Shown: piece after piece, positions 44,701 through 56,279 of the stretch
How positions within the stretch are numbered: position 1 is the first letter of the stretch
How the letters are laid out: each line of letters starts with the position of its first letter
Assembly: GCA_905221605.1 (NCBI GenBank)
Contig: CAJNDS010000143.1
Location: 103,501 to 167,500, forward strand
Direction of reading: 5' to 3'
DNA: 64,000 nt
Source: Symbiodinium natans
Taxonomy: Eukaryota > Sar > Dinophyceae > Suessiales > Symbiodiniaceae
The notes under the pieces: model-generated
Told to the model about the DNA's origin: nothing
Database searches by the model: none
What the model saw: the letters and a program-made list of their open reading frames with translations, nothing else
Made by a program: the position numbers and the translations under genes

Positions 44701-47700
44701 TGCGCAGTCTGTCTGATGCCGGGGAAACACAGCAAGTGTACAGGCAGGCACCTACGAGGAGAAAGGCATGACGAAGTGGCTGGAGGACCGCGACTTGCCT
44801 CGAGTACAGATCGGGCAGAGGCAAATCAAGATGCAGCGGGCAGTTGACCACACACCAGGATCCTGCTAAATCAATCCCAATCCCACCTGCGGGCCACGCC
44901 AGTAAGGGGAATGGGAATATACGAACCCGACATAAAATGAGCCCACTAAGTCGCGTTCAACGTAATTTGGGACATTCGGCTAAACGGCGCAAGTCTGCGC
45001 AACCAGCATGCAGTGCAGTGGGGCGGCGTGCGGCGCAAATCTTCGGTGCTTGTCTGGGAGTTCAGGGTCTTGGAGTTCGAAGCGACGCCATCATTTTGCA
45101 ATGAATGCAATGCAATTCCTGTGGGTACTGGGTGCTACTGAGGTCTTAAGAGCGGCCTCATCGGGCTCCACTTCAACCTGCCGCAGAGCGACGGCTCTGC
45201 TGGCTTGGTCTCGGAGTGGTTTTTAAAGCTTAGCCAGAGACCATTTTTGGGGGCTTAAGTGTCAAGCCCCTTCGCCAACGCAGGTACAAGACCCTGATCT
45301 TGAGATTTGAAGTTTTTGATTGTGTGTTTCAAGGTTATGTTGTACACTTTGGGGTCCCGGAAAGGACCAACTGTGCTTTAAGTGCAGGCGTTGGACTCAG
45401 AATGAGCCGAGTTGTTTCACATCATTTGAGGTTGCCGAATCGATGTCTTTGTCGAGTTCTATTCATCTGGTACAGTGCGATCTCCTTCTCCGCCAGGCAG
45501 CATCTCCACTACGGCAGTGGCCAGGGCCTTGTCTTTTCTCACGAACAGACTCAATCAAGGCTTACTGAGAAGGTCTTCCGAGGCAAGTGCTAAACATTTG
45601 AAGGCATGCAAAGAGGTTTCAAGGCTACGTGCCAACGTTAGAACGCTGGCTTACACTTTATGTTTTGCCACACGAGGGGGGAGTATCTCTAGAGAGAAGG
45701 GCACCCTCAGCTGCTTTTGCTTTCATGCTGGGGCCGTGCCCAGGCGGACCTGAAGGGCGACTGCTCCATCTCCGTTTCCAGGGGGAAGCGGAGGCCCTGC
45801 GATCCACGCCACTCCTGGGCCTCCTGGGTGTAGGGATGTGTAGGGTCAGCGATACCAGGGAGAACAGGCAGAAACTATGGCAACACGTGATGCAGAGGCC
45901 GCCCTCCTGCTGAAACCCGGAACTTGCCCAGCACGTTTTTGAGGAAGCACAGCACCCGACGTTGCCCAAAATTGAAATGCCTGGAGGCACCTCATGGACG
46001 TTTCATTCAATGTGGAATATGAAGCGAAGGCAGGCGACAGATCTGCTTAGGGCCAGGGCATAAGGTTTCAGAAGTGGCTGATGCAAAGTTTTGCCCTCCC
46101 TGGACATACTTCAGTTAAAACCGAGACCATCCCGGCCCCAAACCGTGGAAGCCCTTAAATCTCGAAAACCCTCAACCCCCAAGCAGCCTGACACCCCCTT
46201 GCACCGCCTCGCATCACATCCCCATTGCAACCCACTGCGTCCGTGAGCTGTCTCTTTGTCCCCACTGTTCCTAGCCACATGGCCTGGCAAAAAAGCCTTG
46301 TTTCTTTCATGTACGGTACGTTCCTTCATGCCCCGCTGCCCCGCCTGACACGCTTTATGCGTTCATCTCGAGATGATGTGGGGAACCGGTGTCCCTAAAT
46401 GGCGGCCCAGCTTAGCATTGCTTACAGATGCATTCGGCCGTCAGGACGTGAGTCAACACACGGTGATGCTCTGCCAGTATCAGCCTCCCTCCCACACACA
46501 AAACTCTGCGCGGGGTTGCGACAGACCGGGTAGGCTGTTCGCAGCGGGTCGGATTGCATCTGTAGCAATAGCCGTGCCCTCGCAGTGCTTGCTGAAGTGC
46601 TGAACATTGCAGGGCCCTTCCCTGAAAGGTTGGTGGTTCCTCCGGCACCGGCAAGCTTGCTTTCACCGAGGTGGGGCGGGGGGGAACAAGTGTTTGTTTG
46701 TTTGCTTGCTGGTTGTTTAACCGTTTGTGAGGCTCCTCACCTGTAGTAACATCTGGGTGCCTGGGGGGGGGGGGGTTTGGAACGATCAGTGAGAGGCAGT
46801 TAAGCATCTCATGTCATGCAGAGTCTGTACATGAGTGTGAGAATGCTGTGCGCATGTGCGTGCGGCTTCGAACCGTTTGACACCGTTAGAGACTCTGGCG
46901 CTCCTAGGCTCTGTGTACCTTTGGCAGCACAGGTCACCAGTGATGGGGACGATCCTGAGGCCCAGCCTTTCGGAAGGTAATGTCTGGTCTGGCAATTGTT
47001 GCGCCACGCCTGAGAGCATGGCGCATCTTTGTCGCGACACCTCGCTTTGCTGATTGCTGCACGAAAGCTCGCCGACAAGCTTAAATGGGTGGCAAGGTGA
47101 AGAACGAGCCTGCAGGGGATGCACCACCGGCCATTCGGGAGGTCCATTGCTGTGTGGTCATTGAGTGTTTTTCGCAGTTTTGTGCCACGATTTTTTGAAG
47201 AGCATGACGGCATCCTCATGGCCCGTCACATCGCCACTTTGAATCTGTAGCAGTCCATCGGGTTCGAGGGCAGGGCCTCCCCGTTGGCAGCAAAGACTAA
47301 CTTCCGCTACAGCCCTCTCGGCATCTTGGACCCGTCAAAGGGCTTCTTATCCCACTCCGAGCGAAGGCAGTGAATAACATTGAGACCCTTCTGTGCCCTG
47401 CTATGCTGATCCCTGCTTCCTCAGGTTTTGGATGCTTTCGTAAAGCCTGCTGGCCAGGGACTGCAGCCCCTTGTGATGGCAGCCCCGGCCCCGGTACACA
47501 CTGCGAGCTTAAAGAGGGCTTTTAATCGGACCTTGTCAGGAGGTTCTGGTATGTGTTGGGACATGCCGGCTTGGCATTGGGGGGGGGCCCAAATTGGCCG
47601 AATACAGTGCCTGGGCTACAGCTTTTCAGTGCGGTGCTGGGAGAAGCGTTTGGGAGATGATGTGTGCAGTTTGTGCAGTGAGGAAATCCGAAAAGCGATC

Positions 47701-47721
47701 GAGGAGTACAAGGGCAAATGA
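41757..47721 (+). CDS. TPR protein with Aha1-like C-terminal domain (putative Hsp90 co-chaperone), 5' end missing
   Basis: Exons: 41757-41800 (LELDPKAVKAHHRK), 42128-42175 (ALLRLSEWDDAIKAAE), 43295-43348 (EGAKLDPENKAFPELIEK), 43468-43515 (AQKDREKDAADKARLK), 44102-44155 (DKADKENEGGEMRGYKKT), 44247-44291 (DGRTTSYFHTEISDE), 44367-44429 (AKKLIEAQGFGKPQKLDA...), 44525-44548 (GGGSQWNQ), 44744-44785 (AGTYEEKGMTKWLE), 45987-46029 (HLMDVSFNVEYEAK), 46933-46976 (VTSDGDDPEAQPFG), 47097-47141 (VKNEPAGDAPPAIRE), 47683-47721 (EIRKAIEEYKGK, stop). The first three give tetratricopeptide helices in order. WNQAGTYEEK...TKWLE matches the start of the Aha1 N-terminal domain, which binds the Hsp90 middle domain and stimulates its ATPase; the later exons fit its strands and last helix. 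Exons 2-9 are all phase 0, and exons 1-8 have GC donors. A cytosolic Hsp90 partner is inferred. Some exons near 44.8-47.6 kb and the 5' end are missing. Confidence 0.75.
42215..43015. repeat. Pyrimidine-strand tract of GTCTTCTT and related units within an intron
   Basis: Successive blocks of CCTCGT, TCGTTGTCT, CTTTGTCTT (9-base) and CTTCTTGT (8-base) repeats cover about 800 bases of the intron 42176-43294. The 368-residue + frame (Val/Phe/Leu repeats) and the 145-residue - frame (Lys/Thr/Arg/Glu/Asp repeats) are artefacts of it. Such polypyrimidine tracts can form triplex DNA. Confidence 0.95.
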
Positions 47722-50620
47722 GCCTTCCTTGAGCCTCCTTTGAGTGTTAATGCGCCGATTCTGCCGCCCCTTGACGGGCGGCACTCCAAGTCCCATATAG
47801 GCCCCCCCCAAGTTTCACAGAGTTTTGATTCCCTGGCGCTGCTCTGGCGCCCCGCGTGATGTGTGGAGTTGCCTCCTATAAGCCTATGAGCTAGTCCTAT
47901 TTAAGCGGAGGACGATTCCGCGGTTGTAGGATTGCTGGCATGCTGTCCAGGCGCGGTGCTGTGGCAATTGGCTTGTTGCATGACTCCGATTTGCACTTGA
48001 AGTCCTCCAAACTCCTACAGTTGCAGATGTTGCAGCTCTTTTTGCATGTCCTGCCCAAGTAGGACTCTGTGCATCAAAGACCCACCACGAGGCTGGCCGG
48101 TACAGGGAAGGCCTCTTGAGGCCTTCGCAGCCTGACTTGCGGAAACAAGAACTCCCTGAAGCCTTAAACGTTGATAGTCGGCTGGGCCACAGCAGGCCTG
48201 TCACACCTGACCCCAAGTCGATATACAAAGTCACCCAGAGATCCGTCTGAGAGTTTTACTGGTTGCACATTCTTGTAATTTGCATTCACCACCACTGCGT
48301 TCAGCTGCATTCACCTCCGCCATCTGCAGCAGCCAGAAACGATGGGAAGTAAGCGGCCTTTAATAGCCGGTTTGTGCGTTCAGCTTTTTGCCTTCGGCTG
48401 TTTCTTTCGGCTTTCTGCTTTGTGCCTTGGTTTTACCTTTTGCCGTTTCGCTTTCCGCTTCTTGCTAGTCGCTTTGTGCTTTACGCCTTTTGCCTTCGGC
48501 CGTTTTTGCTGTCTGCAGTTCTTGCTTTGTTGTTCTTGCCTTTTGCTTTGAGGCCTACTAGGCCTGCTTGTAGCTACAGGTTTGTGTTCTTGTTGGTTTT
48601 AGGGCGTATCATGTCCGTTTGACCCACTTCACGTGTAGTCACGGGCCAGAAGAAAAGCAGGGCCGATGCGAACACACCACTGCATGGTTCAAGAGTGCGT
48701 CACGCTAAACACTCGATATTCCTGGCCAGATTCACATCATTTTTCCGCGTTCTTCGGCATGAATGCAGTGGCCAATGCGTGTGCTGGGTCATGCATGTGC
48801 TGATAGCATGGACATTGCCACCCTTCGAGCATGAAGGGGTCTGAACCCCAAAGCTTAAACTCGGGAAGCTGCAAAGCCAGAAGCGCAGGGACCTGGGCGG
48901 ACCAAACGGGCACGATGCACCCTGGTTGCGTTTGCGACCCCAAACTGCACCAGCCCAGCCACCGCCAACCCGAGCAGATCCCCTGTCCATCGCAAGCAAG
49001 CCTTCTGAATCCAATGAACTTTTAATGGTGGGTTCTCCAACCCCGTATAGCAAACCCAAGCCATGTTTGTATATTGTGCCCCAGCCGGCCCAGCAACATT
49101 CGATTTTTCCTGAAGAGGTTACCTTTTCTTCCCAAGCGCGGCCTCGAAAGCCAACAAGCGGCAAGGTGGTTGCAAATGGGTGCCTGTGCCTCCCCTCCTC
49201 CAACACTGTGCATCAGGCCAGTCATGCATCAGGCCAGTCACGCCGAACCCAATGCGGCCATCAGTTTTTCCCCTTCGCTTCCTTGGCAAGACTTTGGAAT
49301 CCAATAAAGCACTCGGCAAGCTAACCGCCAATGGGAAGTTTCAAGGTGCGCAGCCAAGCCAAAGTAGCAAAGGCCGGGTTTGCATCAGTCAGCCACGGCC
49401 AACCCAACCCGAAAGCATGTTGTTCATGTGTGCCGGTCCACTTCCAGCTTGGAGTGCAACCAACTCGGCCCCGAAACGTGCAGCGGAGCCTCCACAGCCT
49501 CTAAAATGTGTTTAAGGCTGTTCTAACATGCCTTTAAAGTCTCTAAAATGCCCAGTGCCCAAACTCAGGCTCGAAACGCGCGGCGGACATAATTTTGGCG
49601 CCCTTTGATGTTAGAAGGTATTTGCATCATGTTCCACGTGCAGCCACAGCAGCCACGAATGCGGATGCAGACTTACCGATGACACATCGGAGACAGAACT
49701 TAGGACGTAGCACACATTTTGGCTTACTTGCAGCTTCCTTGCATGGGTCCCTGGCCGTACGGGAAGCAGCTGGGCAGCTGGGCAGCTGGGCAGCTGGGCA
49801 GCTGGGCAGCTGGGCAGCTGGGCAGCTGGCCTGCATTCTGTGAGCTTTGCTTGATTTGGCCGTGAGTGCTCTCAGGCGCTTGAGTAGGCGGATGTAGTTG
49901 TTCGGACATGTGATGCTTACAAGGACACTTTCTGTATTCTGCGATGCTGCCAGGGGTGCAAATCCATTACTCCTACATGCCAGGACTGCGTTTCGCCCAT
50001 CCCTTCGCAGCTTTGCCGGCTCAAGCGAAAAACATCTCACCCGGTTTGGAGCGTCGACAGTCTGCGCTCCCCCGCTGAGTCAGAGAACGCGTAGGCCGGG
50101 ACGCTTGCAGTGCTTGCAGCAAACGTTTTGCAATGCTAGGAAAGATCGTGGAGTTTTTGTGAATTTGTGCTGGGTTTGGAGCTTTGCAATTGAACCTGTA
50201 GTGAAACACGAGCTGATGTGTCCTGATGGTACTCCTAGCTCTTGCCGCCGTAGTCCTCGGCCTCTTTGCCTCAATCGAAATAAACGAAGCCCCAGGAGAT
50301 GTTGGGCCTGGCAAGGCCCGGGACTGCTTCTTTCCTTGTTCTGAAGATCTTTTGACCTACGTTTCTGCACATCTTTGCTACTCTGTGGTCCGTGGAAGCT
50401 GAGAAGTACTGGGAAGTCCATGTAGGGGGAGTCCGATGTGTCCGAATGTGCTTTGCATTTGCTGCTCCGCTGAGTTTTTTTCGTGTTGCGAGGCGGATGT
50501 TGAGCGTGGTCAGCGGTGAGGACTTGACGTGGCTGCTGTACAAATAGTCGTGTGCATGTGCCTTGGTTTGCCAAGGTTTGCCCTAACACATCCCTAACAC
50601 CGTCCGTTTCATGTTTGGGA
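47722..50620. other. Spacer, no supported gene
   Basis: T-rich low-complexity frames (48342-48620, Phe/Leu/Cys) and Pro/Ser-rich frames at 48.8-49.5 kb do not look like exons. An 8-base repeat is listed separately. The region 47884-48234 has an open minus frame without features. Confidence 0.55.
49767..49828. repeat. 8-base tandem repeat AGCTGGGC
   Basis: Nearly eight perfect copies. Confidence 0.95.
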
Positions 50621-51134
50621 ATGGCGAGTGAGCCGACTGGAGAGGAGAAGCCAAGCTCTTCATCTGCCGATCAAGCCGAGCAATCTGAGCCGGGCCCTGA
50701 CTATCGCGCGTGGTGAATCGGTTGCTCATGTAGGGGGTAGCTTTGAGGGATTTTGACGGGACGTGCGGTTGTCCTTTAGATGCATGTCAAGACAGGCTGA
50801 TGGACATGCGCATACCTTGGCATTCAACACGGGTGTTGGGGTTGAGCTTGGTCAGTGCAAGGCTTTGTGCCCGGGGTCTGCTGCCAAAGCACGTGAGAGT
50901 TTATCGCAGCCAGGGCTGGACCAAAGCTGCCAGTGGCCTCTCGGCACCTAAGATTCGCTCCGCCCTCAGCGCCACCACATGCCGCAAGCATCGCCAGTGT
51001 ACCGGCCTGTACTTGCTTGTCTTGTTGTTCTTTGCAGGAAGCTGGGGCCCAAAGCGCGGAGAACGACAAGGCAGAGAGTTGAGATAAGCCCTCGTCTTCG
51101 TAGTTTTCCTTGTCAGTACTACTTATTACTGTGA
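50621..51134 (+). CDS. Possible small two-exon gene, acidic N-terminus
   Basis: ATG at 50621 opens MASEPTGEEKPSSSSADQ, then AEQSEPGPDYRA. The exon can end at 50712 before GTGAATCGG. A good acceptor (TTTGCAG) ends at 51037. Joined at TG|G, the frame continues KLGPKARRTTRQRVEISPR to a TGA at 51132. In the other frame the second exon reads EAGAQSAENDKAES and stops at 51083, which matches the first exon's composition better but needs a different donor. Ser/Glu-rich and probably disordered; no family known. Confidence 0.3.
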
Positions 51135-51854
51135 CCATGAAAGTTCATTTTCTTGCTGTTATGGGTACTTCTATTTGTCGTAATCTTGACTACTGCTATG
51201 TCTACTGGTACTAGTACTACTAGCATAAAACGTGGTACGACCATTTTCCAGGACGATTACCAACAATGCTACTATCTCCATATTTGTTGAATGCCAGTTG
51301 TCTGTTTGTGGTTTTTGACTACCACCACAAGTGCAAGTAGTAGAGCGCAGCCCCCCAACTCCCCTGCTGTTTTAAATTACAATTAAAGCGGTGCAAGCTT
51401 GCTTCGAAGCATTTCGCAACTCCCCGCTATTTTTTAAGCAATGCCAAAGCGTCCCCATCATGCGAGCATTGTGGCTGCAAATGGGCTATAGAACCTTTCC
51501 AAACCCATCATGCGAGCACAGAGTTTGCAAATGGGGGGGGGGGGGTGGCGGACCTGTGCCTCCCCCAACCCTCCCCTTCTCCACCCTGTCGTGTTTCTGA
51601 CTCAAAACTAGGCCCATGCCCAGACGCGAGTGCGAGTTAAAACACAGGCCGAGACCCGCGCCTTATGGGGAGCGTGTTATTGATCTGATCGCCCTTACAT
51701 GTGATTTGCGGTTGGTCCTTGATTACTTTTCTCATCGGCATGTGAGCAAACATAATCGGATTTGCATAGGATCTTTTGCCATGCATAGGTTTTGGATCCT
51801 GTTGAACTATTTGGTTCCTCTGGTCTTGAGTTTGACTTTGACCTTTTTCATCTT

Positions 51855-52250
51855 CCTGTCACGGTCTCGGCCGCTTCTCGGGGTTTTGTGCTGTCACGGT
51901 CTCGTCCGCTTCTAGGGTTTCGGGCTGTCACGGTCTCGGCCGCTTCTCGGGGTTTTGTGCTGTCACGGTCTCGTCCGCTTCTAGGGTTTCGGGCTGTCAC
52001 GGTCTCGGCCGCTTCTCGGGGTTTTGTGCTGTCACGGTCTCGTCCGCTTCTAGGGGTTTTGGGCTGTCACGGTCTCGTCCGCTTCTAGGGGTTTTTGGGC
52101 TGTCACGGTCTCGTCCGCTGGAAGGTTTTGGGCTGTCACAGTCTCGTCCGCTTCTAGGGGTTTTTGGGCTGTCACGGTCTCGTCCGCTTCTAGCGGTTTT
52201 GGGCTGTCACGGTCTCGTCCGCTTCTAGGGGTTTTGGGCTGTCACGGTCT
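51855..52250. repeat. Minisatellite of about 35 bases, about 11 copies
   Basis: The unit is GGGCTGTCACGGTCTCGTCC followed by GCTTCTAGGGGTTTT. Early copies alternate TCGGCCGCTTCTCGGGG and TCGTCCGCTTCTAGGG, so the array began as a two-unit repeat of about 70 bases. Confidence 0.95.
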
Positions 52251-53048
52251 AGCTCCCCAGTGCACACCCTTCTTTCTTGGTCCTTGACGAGCTAGAAACT
52301 CAGCAAGGTCAATCATCAGTCTCCAACAGCTCAGTCTTCAACTAAGTGAAATGATGTGGGGCGAAACCTGTCGAACTTCGCCTGGAGCTTGTTCGACTCG
52401 TTCGACGGTTTGCGCAAGTTGCGCATGTGTAAATGCTCGGTCTGATGACTTCTGCCCAGAGACTTCGTCTGGAAAAACCGAAAGTAGCTAAAGCTCGAGT
52501 TTCACTCATGACTTCAAGTAGAGCAAAGCTTCTTTTCGAGCGTCCATGCAGTTGTGGGAGGTCTCCGAGCCCCCGGGCCTTGCCTCCCCTACAGCAGCAG
52601 GCCTGGCTCGCTAAGGTTTGCGCTCAGGGTTAGGGAGTTTCGCTTTTAGATGCGGGACGGACGATGAGCAAGCTTCCCTGACAACGTCTAAGATCCACAT
52701 GCCGCTGAGACCCGAAACCTCACAACCCAGCCGTGGTTTCAGTAGTTCAGTAAGCACCGGTGCCAGGGTTGAGCGTTCGTTTTGGGGTAACTGGGTGTCA
52801 ATACATGCGGGTATGAACTCCCACTGATGGTCATACACGTTGGGCATTGGAAAGCGAGATGCCATGTTGGCCCTGCTTGTGTTCCTGCTTTGTAGACCTG
52901 GGCCCCTTCTACAAGATGTGCAAAGTGCCTCCTCCGATAAGTCGTCGGCCCTTCTCAGGCGCAGAGACGCCTGGATCGAGACACCATGGCGAGGGAGAGC
53001 TGGGGCCTTTTTGTGCTGTGCGACTTGATTTTTCACCGGATGCCGACA

Positions 53049-53165
53049 GGTCTTAGGGGTCTTACTTAGGGGTCTTAGGGGTCTTAGGGGTCTTAGGGGT
53101 CTTAGGGGTCTTAGGGGTCTTAGGGGTCTTAGGGGTCTTAGGGGTCTTAGGGGTCTTAGGGGTCT
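53049..53165. repeat. 9-base tandem repeat CTTAGGGGT
   Basis: About 12 copies ending 52 bases before the first exon of the zinc-finger gene at 53217. On the minus strand it reads Pro-Lys-Thr or Pro-Leu-Arg cycles. Confidence 0.95.
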
Positions 53166-53216
53166 GGAGTCCAGCCCAGGGCCAACGCTTGAGTTTGATA
53201 TTCTTGCTCTTCCAAG

Positions 53217-54051
53217 GTGCAACCCCTGCGCCTGGTACTGGAAGCCCCAAGGCTGTTTGCGCGGAAAAGAATGTGACGGGCTCAGAGCTCCAGAGAGAAG
53301 TCTGGCAGTATGGAGGCATGGAAAGTCACTGCAAACTCCTGCTGCTTCCTGCGACGCGTGGAGCTTTGATGCGGTTGCGCAACATAGACCTTGCCAAAAG
53401 CACTAGCCAATGTTGCTTGCTCATTATCGAAGGACTTGCTGACCTGTATTCGCCGGAAGATATTGCCCAACAAACAGCATCGTTCATGACATTGACATAC
53501 CCGCACGAGACTGGTGTCACGGACAGCATTGATGCACGTCTTCAGTTTTGCTACGAGGAAGCTTAGCTTTGTTTGCATGGGCCGAGTTGCCAAGGTGGCT
53601 ATTGTCATCTTTGTCCAGAAGGTGAAGTGAAGCTAAGGACTGTGCGGGGGAGGCTGCATGTTCAAAGGTCTTGATTCGTCCAAAGCTGCTGACTTCTGAG
53701 GTGCATGCCTTGCTACGGAAATGGCGCGCTGGAAATTGCGATGTTGAGCTAAATTGAACAGAATTTCAATCCTTGTGTTGTCTTCATTGCAGCGCAGCTG
53801 GTGTCCGTATACTTGTACGGAGAAGCATTGATTTTTGCTCTGAGCATCTCTAATTTGTTGCATTCCGCAGGAAGAAGGCCAAGCTAGCTGCCATGCGAGG
53901 CAGATGTGGGCGGTTACACCGGGTTGCTGCTACTAGTATCTTTCGTTCCCTAATAGCTCTCAGGGCATGGTCTAGGCCGACGGAGTCCAGTGGCGAAAAC
54001 AGACTGAGTAAACGTCAAAGCCCAGCAGCGACTTCAAAGGGCCATCCTTAG
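53217..54051 (+). CDS. CCCH-type zinc-finger protein, copy 1 (partial model)
   Basis: Exons: 53217-53272 (CNPCAWYWKPQGCLRGKE, GT donor), 53595-53637 (C-GYCHLCPEGEVKL, GA donor) and 53871 onward (RKKAKLAAMR...). Spliced, the Cys/His ligands are C-x8-C-x5-C-x3-H with the flanking (G)EVKLRKKAK basic helix, the same spacing as in the other copies. The first junction rebuilds the third Cys codon from T|GT. The third exon is open to TAG at 54049, but a GC donor after ATGCGAG (53899) is possible. CCCH fingers usually bind RNA; that role here is inference. The upstream exon with the HGTG motif was not found. Copies 1 and 2 could be one gene with two fingers. Confidence 0.72.
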
Positions 54052-54087
54052 GAAGCTTCTCAAGGTTTTTGGGGTTTGTCACTGCAG

Positions 54088-55333
54088 GCGGCTCCACTCC
54101 AACTTCTCCTTCTCCATGGAGTGGTGCGTCTGCGAAGCTGGGCAAGGTGGGGGGGCATCCCTAAATCCGTGGGTGCCTTTAAGGTTTCTGGTCCAGCTCA
54201 CTGCCAGGTCAGCCATTTGCATGCTGCAGTCTCCTCCATTTCGGGGTTCGCATTGGCCATCTTCAGGGTTTCAAGTGCTCTGCAGGGCCCTCCTTTTTGT
54301 AACATAATGCCTCTCCTTTGCGAACCTCATCCCCTGTTTGGGCAGGACGATTCCGAGGCCGAGGCGCGAGGGCGTCTGCGTCGGTTGCAGGTCAGATGAA
54401 GTTGATTAAGGTTTAGAGTGCAGATAAAGTGCAAGTTTAAGTGCAGATTGAGTGCAGAAGAACACCCCGTTGTCCCGTGTCCTGTCCTGGGAGGTCAACG
54501 ATCGGCAACCGATGCCGTCTGTAGGATCAGCCCTCCATGGGACTGGCGAATGCACCTTGGTCAGCACCACGGACCGCTTACGTGCTGCTTGCTTGCTGAG
54601 TTCCGCAATCTTGCTCATTTGCTGCCGAACCCCTGCGCCCGAACCTTACCCGCAGCCTTTCAAGCGCGTCAAGTTCGAGCGTAGCTAAAACATGAACAAG
54701 AAGTGCTCTGATGCCTTTGTTTGCTTTTGCTTGAACCAGTGCACTCCAACCCTAGACCTTAAAGGCCCTAAACACTACAATGGCCGGTGGTGGAGGCTTT
54801 GAAGTATTGGGCCTGCTTTTTGGGGGTGGCGCTTGCTTGACGAAGTGCCTAACAGGACTTGGCATGACTGATTTTTTGTTGCAAATGGCAGAAACATGGT
54901 GGACGTAGGCATGATTTCCTGTATGGTCCCAACTTTGCTGCTTACCCTGAGCTTGGCCAATCCCCTTCAATCGAGCTACCCCCTCAAAACCTGACAACGG
55001 GAAAAGATGACGGAAGATAGACAGGCTTGTGCTCAAAGTGTGTGGTGCGGGCTTGTCATCCAAGTGCTGATGGATTGGTTCATTGCAGGCGGCTATTGTG
55101 CAACCTAGACATGCCTGCAAGCGCCTGGCAAGCCATCGTCAGGCAAGCCTTGCGCGTGGTTCTGGAAGCCCAAGGGTTGCCGCGAAGCTGAGTGGGAAAG
55201 AGCATTGGAAGATGGGTGATGCTCGGAATGCATGGAGCACTTGTAAGTGCCTCGCCCAAGCCTGGCAAGGTCAGAATGGCGCAGAGTGTCGCCACTGCCA
55301 CCTGTGCCCGTTGGGCGAGATCCGCCAACGGAA
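54088..55333 (+). CDS. CCCH-type zinc-finger protein, copy 2 (partial model)
   Basis: Exons: 54088-54146 (GSTPTSPSPWSGASAKLGK, GT donor), 54346-54390 (DDSEAEARGRLRRLQ, GT donor), 54494-54551 (VNDRQPMPSVGSALHGTGE), 55143-55178 (KPCAWFWKPKG) and 55270-55333 (QNGAECRHCHLCPLGEIRQR). The two finger introns (54552-55142 and 55179-55269) start with GC and split Cys codons as T|GC and T|GT. The spliced motif is HGTGECKPCAWFWKPKGC then QNGAECRHCHLCP, with ligands C-x8-C-x5-C-x3-H. The last exon probably ends at a GA donor within CGGAA|GACTC; the 3' end was not found. Probably a nuclear or cytosolic RNA-binding regulator, by family resemblance only. Confidence 0.8.
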
Positions 55334-56279
55334 GACTCAAATCTGCAACAATCGCACGAATCGCCTGTCGCGTGTTGCATGACCATGGGTTGCGGGTAGA
55401 GGCTCGGGTAGAGGCTCGAAGCCGCGTGAAGTGCGAAGAGAGGTTACTTTGATTTTTGGGTACATCCGCCGGGGCTTGTCAGAAGGGTTCAACGATTCGG
55501 CGCTCGTTGCATGTGGCAGCTTGACATGATTGATGGCCTCTAGGATTTAGGATTGAGAAGCATTCAAATCCTGAGCTTGTCGCCCCCCTGTGTGCCTTCA
55601 AGCTTCTTGACTCTAAGGAAGTCCAAGGACAAGCACTCCAAGGAAGAGGATCAGGCGCGAGAAGTGCGGAATGTTTCTGGACACTACACTTCTGCCAGTT
55701 GGAGTCCTGTAGCTGAGCTTTAGCCAGACATGGATAATCCAGACATCCAGTGGAGAAATCGGCGAGGATCTCTCTTGGAACCTCCCCTTGTCTGTGCCAC
55801 TGGAGCCGCTGCGTCTCGGCCTCTTTTTGGATTTTTTCTGACTTACTCTTCAGAAGGGTGCCTGTTTTGGGGAGTTCTGTCCGGAAGTGCCCTGTTGCTT
55901 TTGTAACGTCTGCATTCCCCAGTGTCCGTGTCCGCAAGCACCTGCGAGTGTCTCAGCATGGCGGCAGCGCAAAAGCGCCCGCAAGCGTCCGGAAGAGCGG
56001 CCGCATGCAGCCACAGTCTGAAGGATGTGGTGATCCTGGCACAAGTGGTTCAAGTCGACCCTGTTTTTGGGAAGTGCCAAATCCATGCGCAGGGTTTGGG
56101 CTTGCTTTCTCATATCCCGTGTGGTCACTTGCAGTGGCCTCCTGGGGCTGGGCCAATGGCCTCCAAAGGGTACGTCAAGGCAAAGCTCGCTTTCAGAGGA
56201 GTTCTCCTGACCGAGATGTGCGAAAGGAAACGACGGCTCAGCAGACAAGCCAGCTGCTAACCGAGCATGTTTGTCGCAG

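Larger units (their letters stand above)
51135..53216. other. Spacer with minisatellites
   Basis: The 51400-51560 stretch belongs to the dispersed repeat family seen at 21640-22260, with a poly-G run at about 51535. The minisatellites at 51855-52250 and 53049-53165 are listed separately. Between 52251 and 53048 I find no supported exon, although the 5' exons of the next zinc-finger gene should lie here. Confidence 0.55.
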
